DNA of 6,286 bases from Planctomycetaceae bacterium (GCA_003488325.1 DNLZ01000460.1:4012-10297), one strand, 5' to 3'; shown: positions 1 through 6,225, counted from the first letter of the stretch. A program made the numbers and translations. The notes: generated by a model not told the origin, from the sequence alone.

Positions 1-6
1 TGTGTC

Positions 7-777
7 ATGCGCGGGTGCATCGCGGCGTTCATCCTCGTATCCCTGGCGACGCACGCCGCTGCGGCCGAACCGCTCCGTGTCGGGATGGAGCTGTCGTATC
101 CTCCCTTCGAGATGACCGACCCGACGGGACGGCCGACCGGCGTGAGCGTCCGCCTCGCCGAGGGACTCGGCACGCATCTCGGTCGGGACGTCGTCATCGA
201 GAACATCGCCTTCGACGGCCTCATTCCGGCGCTCAAGACCCGTAAGATCGACTGCATCATCTCGTCGATGACCGCCACGCCGGAGCGGTCCCGCTCGGTC
301 GCGTTCTCCGCGCCGTACGTGAAGACGGGACTCGCCCTGCTGCTCTCCAAGGCATCGCCGGTGCGGTCGGCCGCCGACCTCGACCAGCGCGGGCGGGTGG
401 TGGCCGTGAAGAAGGGGACCACCGGTCACCAGCACGCCGCGACCGCCCTCAAGCAGGCCCGCGTCCTCGTCCTCGACAAGGAGTCGGCCGCCGTCCTCGA
501 GGTGACGCAGGGCAAGGCCGACGCGTTCATCTACGACTCGCTCTCCGTCTACCGCCACCATGTGCGGCACCCGGACACGACCCGCGCGGCGCTCGTGCCG
601 TTTCGTGAGGAGACCTGGGCGGTGGCACTCCGACCGGAAGACGCCGATCTCAAGCGCGACGTGGACGCGTTCCTCGATGCGTTCCGCGCCGGAGGCGGCT
701 TCGAGCGGCTCGGTGACGAGTTCCTTCCCGAGGAGAAGGCGTACTTCAAGCGCGAGAACATCCCCTTCTATTTTTGA
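7..777 (+). CDS. Periplasmic polar amino acid ABC transporter substrate-binding protein (SBP family 3)
   Basis: Periplasmic receptor that captures an amino acid and delivers it to the permease encoded next. The 256-residue protein begins with a signal peptide (one Arg, a hydrophobic stretch at about 5-15, AAA before Glu21), so cleavage near residue 20 is likely. No lipobox is seen, which argues for a soluble periplasmic protein. The mature part has the usual order of family-3 landmarks: LRVGMELSYPPFE (about 23-35), FDGLIPAL (69-76), SSMTATPERSRSVAFSAPY (86-104), GTTG (137-140) and GKADAFIYDS (169-178). By family knowledge, Arg94 should bind the ligand carboxylate and Asp177 its amino group. 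The length is typical. The ATG lies at the window edge, so its ribosome binding site is mostly unseen and a start further upstream cannot be excluded, although the signal peptide supports this one. The ligand cannot be read from the sequence; histidine, cystine, basic and acidic amino acids are all possible in this family. Confidence 0.93.
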   Translation: MRGCIAAFILVSLATHAAAAEPLRVGMELSYPPFEMTDPTGRPTGVSVRLAEGLGTHLGRDVVIENIAFDGLIPALKTRKIDCIISSMTATPERSRSVAFSAPYVKTGLALLLSKASPVRSAADLDQRGRVVAVKKGTTGHQHAATALKQARVLVLDKESAAVLEVTQGKADAFIYDSLSVYRHHVRHPDTTRAALVPFREETWAVALRPEDADLKRDVDAFLDAFRAGGGFERLGDEFLPEEKAYFKRENIPFYF

Positions 778-841
778 ACGGCGGCCCGGCGGTGAGCGCG
801 ATCCCCCGATCGGCGGCGTTCGTCGTTCGACAACGTCCATT

Positions 842-861
842 CGCACGCCTGGAGGCGTGCG
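842..861 (+). terminator. Perfect 8-bp hairpin after the binding-protein gene (terminator or mRNA-stabilising element)
   Basis: CGCACGCC and GGCGTGCG are exact inverted repeats around a TGGA tetraloop, 64 bases after the binding-protein stop. No U-tract follows, so it is not a classical intrinsic terminator. A stable GC hairpin between a binding-protein gene and its membrane genes often protects the upstream message and keeps binding protein in excess; that role is an inference here. A nested alternative pairing (GCC 861-863 with GGC 870-872) and an 8-base palindrome, GCACGTGC at 871-878, follow directly. Confidence 0.45.
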
Positions 862-901
862 CCACCGGAGGCACGTGCGGCCGAGTGATTTCACACGGCA
901 G

Positions 902-928
902 GAGCGTGTGTCGCTGGGGGGAACGCTC
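902..928 (+). repeat. Inverted repeat GAGCGT/ACGCTC upstream of the permease gene
   Basis: GAGCGT (902-907) and ACGCTC (923-928) are perfect 6-base inverted repeats separated by 15 bases. The right arm ends 10 bases before the TGG that precedes the putative -10 hexamer of the permease gene. It could be an operator half-site pair or a second hairpin of the intercistronic region. No known operator consensus is recognised. Confidence 0.25.
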
Positions 929-938
929 GGGGGAGGCG

Positions 939-947
939 TGGTAGGCT
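939..947 (+). promoter_or_regulatory. Possible extended -10 (TGG-TAGGCT) for the permease gene
   Basis: TGG followed by TAGGCT fits the TGN-TAnnnT form of an extended -10 element. It ends 7 bases before the permease ATG, so transcription would begin at or next to the start codon and give a leaderless message. This would explain why the permease has no Shine-Dalgarno sequence at a workable distance: the nearest, GGGAGG at 931-936, is 18 bases away. No convincing -35 hexamer is seen. This is a motif-level reading only. Confidence 0.3.
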
Positions 948-954
948 CTGCCGC

Positions 955-1692
955 ATGCCACGCTGGCTCGCCCACACGATCGTCGCGGCCCTCTTCGCCG
1001 GCGCCATCGCGGCGGCGTTCTGGCGCGCCGGCTACGCGTGGAACTGGTCGGCCGTCTGGGACTACCGGCAGAAGTTCCTCCAGGGCTGGCTGGTGACCGT
1101 GGCCCTCAGCATCGCGGCCCTCGCGGCGAGCATCGCCGTCGGCGCCGCCGCCGCGGCGCTCCTCCGCTCGGGGCGACCGCTCCTCGAGGCCACCGGCCGC
1201 ACGTACGTGGAGCTCATCCGCGGCACGCCACTCCTGGTGCAGCTGCTCATCGGCTTCTACGTCGTCGCCAGCGCCGTCGGCATCGAAAACCGCTACGTCG
1301 TGGGTGTCGCCGTGCTCGCGCTCTTCAGCGGCGCCTACATGGCGGAGATCTTCCGTGGCGGGCTCGACGCGATCCCTCGGGCCCAGCTCGACAGCGCCCG
1401 GGCCATCGGCCTCACGCCCTGGCAGGCGTTGCGGCTCGTCGTGCTGCCGCAGGCGGTCCGGATCGTGCTTCCCGCCGTGGCGGGCCAGCTCGTGTCGCTC
1501 GTCAAGGATTCGTCGCTGCTGTCGGTGATCGCGATCTCGGAATTCACGCTCGCCGCACAGGAGGTCAACGCGTTCACGTATTCCACACTCGAAAGCTACC
1601 TGCCGCTCGCCATCGGCTACCTCGCACTCACGCTCCCGCTGTCGGCGCTCGCCCGCTGGTTGGAGCGCCGACTGCGTTACGACGCGGGCTGA
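955..1692 (+). CDS. Polar amino acid ABC transporter permease (HisM/GlnP type)
   Basis: Inner-membrane subunit of the importer, 245 residues. Hydrophobic segments occur at about 8-23, 46-70, 92-110, 113-133, 170-195 and 213-235. The block TYVELIRGTPLLVQLL (83-98) is the hallmark of the His/Glu/Gln permease family. The cytoplasmic EAA coupling loop lies at about 137-174: DSARAIGLTPWQALRLVVLP carries the conserved Ala, Gly and Leu-Pro that dock onto the ATPase. Only one permease is present, so the channel is probably a homodimer, as in GlnP-type systems. ATG 955 is the only credible start: in the same frame a stop (TGA 886-888) lies upstream with no ATG or GTG between. A 177-base gap separates it from the binding-protein gene. 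The family is certain; the substrate is not. Confidence 0.94.
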   Translation: MPRWLAHTIVAALFAGAIAAAFWRAGYAWNWSAVWDYRQKFLQGWLVTVALSIAALAASIAVGAAAAALLRSGRPLLEATGRTYVELIRGTPLLVQLLIGFYVVASAVGIENRYVVGVAVLALFSGAYMAEIFRGGLDAIPRAQLDSARAIGLTPWQALRLVVLPQAVRIVLPAVAGQLVSLVKDSSLLSVIAISEFTLAAQEVNAFTYSTLESYLPLAIGYLALTLPLSALARWLERRLRYDAG

Positions 1693-1718
1693 GCGGGTGG
1701 GCCGCCGCCCGGACGCTC
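1691..1718 (+). terminator. Two-part hairpin overlapping the permease stop codon (attenuator or stabiliser)
   Basis: GAGCG (1691-1695) pairs with CGCTC (1714-1718). Inside it, GGGC (1699-1702) pairs with GCCC (1707-1710) around a CGCC loop, leaving a symmetric 3x3 internal loop. The left arm starts within the permease stop codon. No U-tract follows, so full termination is unlikely. It could reduce read-through or protect the permease message from 3' decay. The rest of the 131-base gap to the ATPase shows only a weak TACGCT hexamer at 1784-1789. Confidence 0.35.
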
Positions 1719-1823
1719 CCGCAGGCTCGTGCGGCGGCTCGGCGATCGACCACTCGTCCCTCCCGCACTGCCGGGGCCGTGACTACGCTTCCGGTCAGCC
1801 TCGCATCCTCGCGCCCGCCCCGC

Positions 1824-2585
1824 ATGAACCTCGTCATCGCCGGTCTCGTGCAGCGTTTCCCCGTGGCCGCGGCAGCCGGACGGCAGGCCGGCCTCGCGAC
1901 CGTGCTCGACCATCTCGACCTCGTCACGGGCGAGATCGGTGCGCTCGTGCTCGTCGGCCCGTCCGGTGGCGGGAAATCGACGCTCCTGCGCATCCTCGCC
2001 GGCCTCGACGTCCCCACGTCGGGCCGCGTCGCCTTCGACGGCGTGCCGCTCCCCCGCGACGAGGCCAGCCTGCGGGCGTACCGCAGGACGGTCGGCACCG
2101 TGTTCCAGGCCTACAACCTGTTCCCGCACCTCTCGGCCCTCGACAACCTCCTCCTTCCGCTGATCCACGTGCACGGGCTGACTCGGGCGGCGGCCCTGAC
2201 GCGGGTGCGCGGTCCGCTCGATCGATTCCAGCTCGCCGACCATGCGCACAAGCGACCCGCCGAGCTGTCCGGGGGCCAGAAGCAACGCATCGCGATCCTA
2301 CGGGCGCTCGTCGTGCAGCCGCGCCGGCTGTTCCTCGACGAGCCGACGTCCGCCCTCGACCCGGAGATGCGGGGCGAGGTGCTGGAGATGATCGGCGAAC
2401 TGCGGGGCGAGGGGACGCAGTTCGTGCTGGTGACGCACGAGATGGCGTTCGCCCGACAGGTGGCCGACGCGGTCGCGTTCGTGGCCGATGGCCGCGTCAT
2501 CGCACACGGGCCGGCCGCCGCCTTCTTCGACCACCCCGCGGAGCCACGCGTCCGCGCCTTCCTCGAACGGAGCCTCGCCCCATGA
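1824..2585 (+). CDS. Polar amino acid ABC transporter ATP-binding protein (GlnQ/HisP type)
   Basis: Cytoplasmic ATPase that powers the importer; 253 residues, the usual length. Motifs in order: Walker A GPSGGGKST (45-53), Q-loop Gln95 in FQAYNLFPHLSALDNL, signature LSGGQKQR (148-155), Walker B LFLDEPTSALDP (169-180) with catalytic Glu173, and H-loop His205 in VTHEM. The FQxxNLFPH segment and the TSALDPE block after Walker B are typical of the polar amino acid ATPases. All catalytic residues are intact. The ATG at 1824 was chosen because the first beta strand begins at once. It has no clear Shine-Dalgarno sequence, and an in-frame GTG at 1779 would add 15 residues of unusual composition. The stop overlaps the next gene by 4 bases (ATGA), suggesting translational coupling to the ADP-ribosylglycohydrolase-like gene. 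Confidence 0.93.
   Translation: MNLVIAGLVQRFPVAAAAGRQAGLATVLDHLDLVTGEIGALVLVGPSGGGKSTLLRILAGLDVPTSGRVAFDGVPLPRDEASLRAYRRTVGTVFQAYNLFPHLSALDNLLLPLIHVHGLTRAAALTRVRGPLDRFQLADHAHKRPAELSGGQKQRIAILRALVVQPRRLFLDEPTSALDPEMRGEVLEMIGELRGEGTQFVLVTHEMAFARQVADAVAFVADGRVIAHGPAAAFFDHPAEPRVRAFLERSLAP
2568..2572 (+). promoter_or_regulatory. Ribosome binding site (CGGAG) for the ADP-ribosylglycohydrolase-like gene
   Basis: CGGAG lies inside the ATPase coding end, with 9 bases to ATG 2582. This supports ATG 2582, the one overlapping the ATPase stop, over the in-frame ATG at 2591. Confidence 0.5.
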
Positions 2586-3748
2586 CCGCCATGAACGACC
2601 GGCCCGACATTCTCCCGGCGGCCGAAGATGACGTGCACCTGCCACCCCTCCCGCCCCCGGATCTTGCCGACCTCGTCGCCGAGAACCACGCGCTGCGGGC
2701 CTTCACCGGTGCGCTCATCGCCGACGCCGTCTCCATGCCCGTGCACTGGTACTACGACCAGGCCGCGCTCGACCGCGACTATCCGCGGCTGGCGGATCCG
2801 GTGGCCCGCGGGCGCGACGCATCGCCGTACCTCGCCCCGCGACATCCGCACACCGGCAGCATCCTGTGGCGGTCGCAGTGGACACCCCCGAGCCCCGCGT
2901 TCGACATCCTGCGCGACCAGGCCCGGTACTGGGGTCGACGTGACGTCCACTACCACCAGTTCCTCGAGCCGGGGGACAACACGCTCAACGCGCGGCTGGC
3001 CATCGAACTCTACGGGCTCGCGAAGCGGGACCGCGACTACGACCCGGAACGCTGGCTCGATCTCTATGTGGAGCGCATGCTCGCGTCGGACTGGAATCGC
3101 GACACGTACGTCGAGGAGTACCACCGTCATTTCTTCACGAACCTCGGCGCGGGCCGCAAGCCCATCAACTGCGGCGTCCGTGACGTGCACATCGGCGGCC
3201 TCGCGGCCGTGCCCGCGCTCGTCGCGGCGCTCGGGCCCCGGCATCACGACCTGCGGCGGATCGTGCGGCTCCACGTCTCGCTCACCCACAAGGACGACGA
3301 GGTGCTCGCCGCCGCCGACGCGCTCGTGCGGCTCCTCGTGAGACTCACGCGTGAGGATCATGCCGACGCGCGGCCCCCGGGATCGGAGGCCGCGGTCGCC
3401 GAACTCCGCGCCGCGCTCCTCGACGAGGCCTCCCCCTGGATCTCGACGGCGAAGGTGCGGTCGTGGGAGCGGGCGGTCGAAATGGCGGGCGGGCATTGCC
3501 CCGAGAGGGCCGTCGTCGGCGCCATGCTGAGCCCGGCCTGCTACATCCCCGATGCCTTTCCGGCGGCGCTCTTCCTCGCGTGGCGTCATGCGGGTGACGT
3601 CACGGCAGGCGTCGTCGCCAACGCGCTCTGCGGGGGCGACAACTGCCATCGCGGAACGGTCGTGGGGGCGCTGCTCGCCGCGGTGGCGCCCATCCCCGAG
3701 CCCCTGCTGGCGGGGCTGCGGAGCGGCGGTAAACTTGCATCTTTTTAA
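2582..3748 (+). CDS. ADP-ribosylglycohydrolase / J1-crystallin family protein, divergent active site
   Basis: A 388-residue cytoplasmic protein of the all-helical ADP-ribosylglycohydrolase fold, whose classic members remove ADP-ribose from proteins using paired Mg ions. Family landmarks: ALRAFTGALIADAVSMPVHWYYD (about 37-59, equivalent to the GxLLGDALG segment), GDNTLNARLAIELY (131-144), the helix SLTHKDDEVLAAADALVRLL (233-252), and GGDNCHRGTVVGALLA (351-366), equivalent to the GGDTDTxAxxxGAL segment. The metal-binding TDDT motif is missing, and in the last motif the second Asp and the Thr are replaced by Cys355 and His356. Asp48 and Asp353 remain as possible ligands. It therefore belongs to a divergent subgroup, and its reaction and substrate are unknown. 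The first 30 residues are acidic, Pro-rich and probably disordered. The gene overlaps the ATPase stop and lies 133 bases before ovoA. Family confidence is good; calling it an active ADP-ribose hydrolase would be unsafe. Confidence 0.82.
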   Translation: MTAMNDRPDILPAAEDDVHLPPLPPPDLADLVAENHALRAFTGALIADAVSMPVHWYYDQAALDRDYPRLADPVARGRDASPYLAPRHPHTGSILWRSQWTPPSPAFDILRDQARYWGRRDVHYHQFLEPGDNTLNARLAIELYGLAKRDRDYDPERWLDLYVERMLASDWNRDTYVEEYHRHFFTNLGAGRKPINCGVRDVHIGGLAAVPALVAALGPRHHDLRRIVRLHVSLTHKDDEVLAAADALVRLLVRLTREDHADARPPGSEAAVAELRAALLDEASPWISTAKVRSWERAVEMAGGHCPERAVVGAMLSPACYIPDAFPAALFLAWRHAGDVTAGVVANALCGGDNCHRGTVVGALLAAVAPIPEPLLAGLRSGGKLASF

Positions 3749-3762
3749 GGCTTTGACGTCCC

Positions 3763-3794
3763 TCCGCCGCGGCGGAACGCGTCGTCGTCGACGC
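3763..3794 (+). terminator. Tandem GC-rich hairpins after the ADP-ribosylglycohydrolase-like gene
   Basis: TCCGCCGCGGCGGA (3763-3776) is a perfect 14-base palindrome able to form a 5-bp stem with a CGCG loop. Immediately after it, GCGTCG (3779-3784) and CGACGC (3789-3794) form a 6-bp stem with a TCGT loop. Two adjacent stems just past a stop codon suggest transcript termination before ovoA, though there is no U-tract downstream; a T5 run lies upstream at 3742-3746, at the stop codon. The rest of this 133-base gap holds the possible ovoA promoter and ribosome binding site. Confidence 0.4.
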
Positions 3795-3851
3795 CGGATC
3801 GCTGCACGCTCCGCATTTCGACGCCCGCAAGCCTACCGACGAATCTGCGGG

Positions 3852-3857
3852 TAGAGT
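3852..3857 (+). promoter_or_regulatory. Possible -10 hexamer (TAGAGT) for ovoA
   Basis: TAGAGT fits the loose TAnnnT -10 form and would place the transcription start near 3864, giving a leader of about 18 bases that includes the ovoA ribosome binding site. No good -35 hexamer lies 16-18 bases upstream, so this is weak support for a separate ovoA promoter. Confidence 0.22.
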
Positions 3858-3871
3858 CGCGGTACACCGCC

Positions 3872-3876
3872 AAGGA
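3872..3876 (+). promoter_or_regulatory. Shine-Dalgarno sequence AAGGA for ovoA
   Basis: AAGGA sits 5 bases before ATG 3882 and fixes the ovoA start. It is the clearest ribosome binding site of any complete gene in the window, in contrast to the permease and ATPase starts. Confidence 0.6.
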
Positions 3877-3881
3877 CGCCC

Positions 3882-6188
3882 ATGAATCCAGTTGCCAACC
3901 CTCCCGCGGCCCGCCCGCCCCGCCGACCTGGCCCGTCGTTCAAAGACCTGTCGAGGCCGCTCGCCCCGACCCGCACCGTGCTGCTCACCGCGGCCGACGG
4001 CGTGGCCGATCCGATCGCCGCAAAGCGCGACGAGATCCGCCGCGCGTTCCACGCGACGTGCGAGATCTACGACCGCCTCTTCGCGCTGATCCGCGACGAC
4101 GAGGCCTACTACGTGCGGCACGAGCCGCTCCGCCACCCGCTCATCTTCTACTACGCGCACCCGGCGGTGTTCTTCATCAACAAGCTCAAGGCCGGCCGCT
4201 TCATCCACGACCGGATCGATGCCTCGCTCGAGGCGATGATGGCCGTGGGCGTGGACGAGATGTCGTGGGACGACCTGAATGCCGCGCACTACGACTGGCC
4301 GAGCGTGCAGCGGGTGCGTGACTACCGGGCCACGATGCGCGAGGTCGTGGACGACTTCATCCTCTCGATGCCGTTGCAGACGCCGATCGGCTGGAATGAT
4401 CCGGCCTGGGTGGTCCTCATGGGCATCGAGCACGAGCGGATCCACCTGGAGACCTCGAGCGTCATCATGCGCATGATGCCGCTGGAGGACCTGCGACGGG
4501 GAGACGAGCTCACCGACGAGGAACGCCGGCTCTGGAGCCCGTGCCCGGCTCGCGGCGAGCCGCCTGCCAACGAGTGGGTCCCGATGCCGGCCCGGTCGGT
4601 GCGGCTGGGCAAGCGGGATGACGACCACACCTACGGCTGGGACAACGAGTACGGCGTGGAGGAGGTCGCGTTGCCACCGTTCCGCGTCGGGCGGCGTCTC
4701 GTCTCGAATGCCGAGTTCCTCGCGTTCATCGAGGCGGGTGGCTACCGGGACGAGGCGTGGTGGACGGAAGAGGGCCGCGGCTGGCTGCACTACACGCGGG
4801 CCGAGCACCCACGATTCTGGCGACGCGACGCCGACGGCTACCGGCAACGAAACCTGCTCGATGAGACGCCGTTGCCGCTCGACTGGCCGGTCGAGGTCAA
4901 CTGTCTCGAGGCGCAGGCCTACTGCTCCTGGCTCGCGGCGGCGACCGGCGAGAATGTCCTCCTCCCCACCGAAGCCCACTGGCAGGCCCTGCGTGAACTC
5001 GTCCCGGGCGATCAGCCGACCTGGGGAGGCGGCGACGGCCACGGCCGCGCCCCGGGGAACGTGAATCTCGAGCACTTTGCCTCGAGCTGTCCGGTGACCA
5101 TGTTTCCCCAGGCGCACGAGCCCGACGGCACCGCTTCGCTCTGCGACATCGTCGGCAACGTCTGGCAGTGGACGCGCACGCCGATCATGCCCCTCAAGGG
5201 CTTCGAGATCCATCCGCTCTACGACGACTTTTCGGTCCCGACGTTCGACGGCCGACACAATCTCATGAAGGGCGGCTCGTGGATCTCCACGGGCAACGAG
5301 GCGCTGGCGAGCGCCCGGTACGCGTTCCGGCGTCACTTTTTCCAGCATGCCGGGTTCCGCACCGTGATCGAGGAGCCGGGCAAGGAGGCTGCGACCGTCG
5401 GAGCCCGTCTCTACGAGACCGACCAGCTCGTGACCCAGTACCTCGAGTTCCACTACTTCGACGGCGCCGCGGGGGACACCGCGCCGCCGCTCGGCGTGCC
5501 GAACTTCCCGCGAGCCTGCGTCGAGGCGCTCGTGCGCTGGGTGCCGGCGGACCGGCGACGTCGCTGCCTCGACCTCGGCTGCTCGGTGGGGCGATCGGCC
5601 TTCGAACTCGCCCGGTCGTTCGATCACGTCGATGCCATCGACTTCTCCGCCCGCTTCATCCAGTCGGGTGTGCGTCTGCAGGATGGCGGGGAGTTGCACT
5701 ACGAGATCCCGACCGAGGGCGACCTCACCCGGCCGCGGGCCGTGTCGCTCGAGAGGCTCGGCCTCGCGTCCGTCCGGTCGAAGGTGGAGTTCATGCAGGG
5801 GGATGCCTGCAACCTGAAGCCGCGATTCACCGGGTACGACCTCGTGTTCGCGGGCAATCTGATCGACCGCCTCTACGACCCGGAGCTGTTCCTCCGCGAG
5901 ATCACGACGCGCATCGATGCGGGCGGCCTGCTCGTGCTCACCTCCCCATACACATGGCTGGAGGACTACACGCCGAGGGCGAAGTGGCTCGGCGGACGGA
6001 GGGAGGGGGGCGAGCCGCTCACCTCGTTCGACGGGCTTTCACGGCTGCTTCGCGGCTCGTTCGAACTGCTCCACCGGGCGGACATCCCGTTCGTGATCCG
6101 GGAAACCGCCCGCAAGCACCAGCACTCGCTCGCCGACCTCACGGTCTGGCGGCGCTCGACCGCACCCTTTGCTACGATCAAGCCGTGA
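3882..6188 (+). CDS. ovoA: OvoA: 5-histidylcysteine sulfoxide synthase / 4-mercaptohistidine N1-methyltransferase
   Basis: Cytoplasmic non-heme iron enzyme that joins L-cysteine to the C5 position of L-histidine using O2 to give 5-histidylcysteine sulfoxide, the first step of ovothiol synthesis; its C-terminal domain performs the final N-methylation. At 768 residues it has all three OvoA domains. The DinB-like domain (about 46-200) has YYAHPAVFFINK (90-101) and GIEHERIHLETSS (181-193), giving His93, His184 and His188 as likely iron ligands by analogy with EgtB, with the HX3HXE signature. The FGE-sulfatase-like domain (about 232-495) has YGWDNEYG, CDIVGNVWQWT (421-431), FEIHPLYDDFS (441-451), GGSWISTGNEA and RRHFFQHAGFR (483-493). 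Tyr447 is a plausible counterpart of the active-site Tyr studied in Erwinia OvoA. The methyltransferase (about 509-757) has the SAM motif CLDLGCSVGRS (562-572), AIDFS (585-589) and GDACNLKPRFTGYDLV (640-655). EgtB enzymes usually lack this third domain, which separates OvoA from ergothioneine synthases. No truncation or missing key residue is seen. Confidence 0.95.
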   Translation: MNPVANPPAARPPRRPGPSFKDLSRPLAPTRTVLLTAADGVADPIAAKRDEIRRAFHATCEIYDRLFALIRDDEAYYVRHEPLRHPLIFYYAHPAVFFINKLKAGRFIHDRIDASLEAMMAVGVDEMSWDDLNAAHYDWPSVQRVRDYRATMREVVDDFILSMPLQTPIGWNDPAWVVLMGIEHERIHLETSSVIMRMMPLEDLRRGDELTDEERRLWSPCPARGEPPANEWVPMPARSVRLGKRDDDHTYGWDNEYGVEEVALPPFRVGRRLVSNAEFLAFIEAGGYRDEAWWTEEGRGWLHYTRAEHPRFWRRDADGYRQRNLLDETPLPLDWPVEVNCLEAQAYCSWLAAATGENVLLPTEAHWQALRELVPGDQPTWGGGDGHGRAPGNVNLEHFASSCPVTMFPQAHEPDGTASLCDIVGNVWQWTRTPIMPLKGFEIHPLYDDFSVPTFDGRHNLMKGGSWISTGNEALASARYAFRRHFFQHAGFRTVIEEPGKEAATVGARLYETDQLVTQYLEFHYFDGAAGDTAPPLGVPNFPRACVEALVRWVPADRRRRCLDLGCSVGRSAFELARSFDHVDAIDFSARFIQSGVRLQDGGELHYEIPTEGDLTRPRAVSLERLGLASVRSKVEFMQGDACNLKPRFTGYDLVFAGNLIDRLYDPELFLREITTRIDAGGLLVLTSPYTWLEDYTPRAKWLGGRREGGEPLTSFDGLSRLLRGSFELLHRADIPFVIRETARKHQHSLADLTVWRRSTAPFATIKP
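6170..6178 (+). promoter_or_regulatory. Possible extended -10 (TGC-TACGAT) inside the ovoA 3' end
   Basis: TGC followed by TACGAT matches the extended -10 form TGNTAnnnT and would start transcription near 6185, close to the ovoA stop and about 40 bases before the next ATG. No -35 consensus is visible at the right distance. It may give the downstream gene its own promoter. Confidence 0.25.
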
Positions 6189-6216
6189 CGCTTGACGCGG
6201 TGGAAACGTCGATTGT

Positions 6217-6223
6217 GGGAGAG
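6217..6223 (+). promoter_or_regulatory. Purine-rich ribosome binding site (GGGAGAG) for the downstream gene
   Basis: GGGAGAG ends 2 bases before ATG 6226, and its GGAG core is 4 bases away. This is close but acceptable spacing, and it supports a real gene start at the window edge. Confidence 0.45.
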
Positions 6224-6225
6224 AC

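Noticed and set aside
1784..1789. TACGCT as a -10 element for the ATPase gene
   Set aside because: The TG lies one base too far for an extended -10, no -35 is visible, and such hexamers occur by chance; it is not strong enough to list as a feature.
1038..1823. Long upstream extension of the ATPase reading frame overlapping the permease
   Set aside because: The extension is Arg/Ala/Gly-rich shadow sequence inside the permease gene; the ATPase domain begins right after ATG 1824.
2111..3649. 512-codon open frame on the minus strand opposite the ATPase and ADP-ribosylglycohydrolase-like genes
   Set aside because: It is an antisense shadow of two well-supported plus-strand genes and contains no family motif.
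3699..3746. AGCCCC/GGGGCT stem followed by a T5 run as an intrinsic terminator
   Set aside because: The stem (3699-3717) lies inside the coding region and the T-run starts 24 bases after it, too far for rho-independent termination.
3600..5699. 699-codon open frame on the minus strand opposite ovoA
   Set aside because: Its translation is low-complexity Arg/Val/Glu/Ala-rich with no recognisable motif, while the plus strand encodes a full OvoA. Long antisense frames are expected opposite high-GC genes.
3882..6188. Ergothioneine synthase EgtB as the identity of the last complete gene
   Set aside because: The C-terminal methyltransferase domain fused after the FGE domain and the GIEHERIHLETSS block are OvoA features; EgtB is shorter and normally pairs with a separate EgtD.
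6192..6197. TTGACG as a -35 box for the gene at 6226
   Set aside because: No -10-like hexamer lies 16-18 bases downstream, where the sequence is GC-rich and includes the ribosome binding site.
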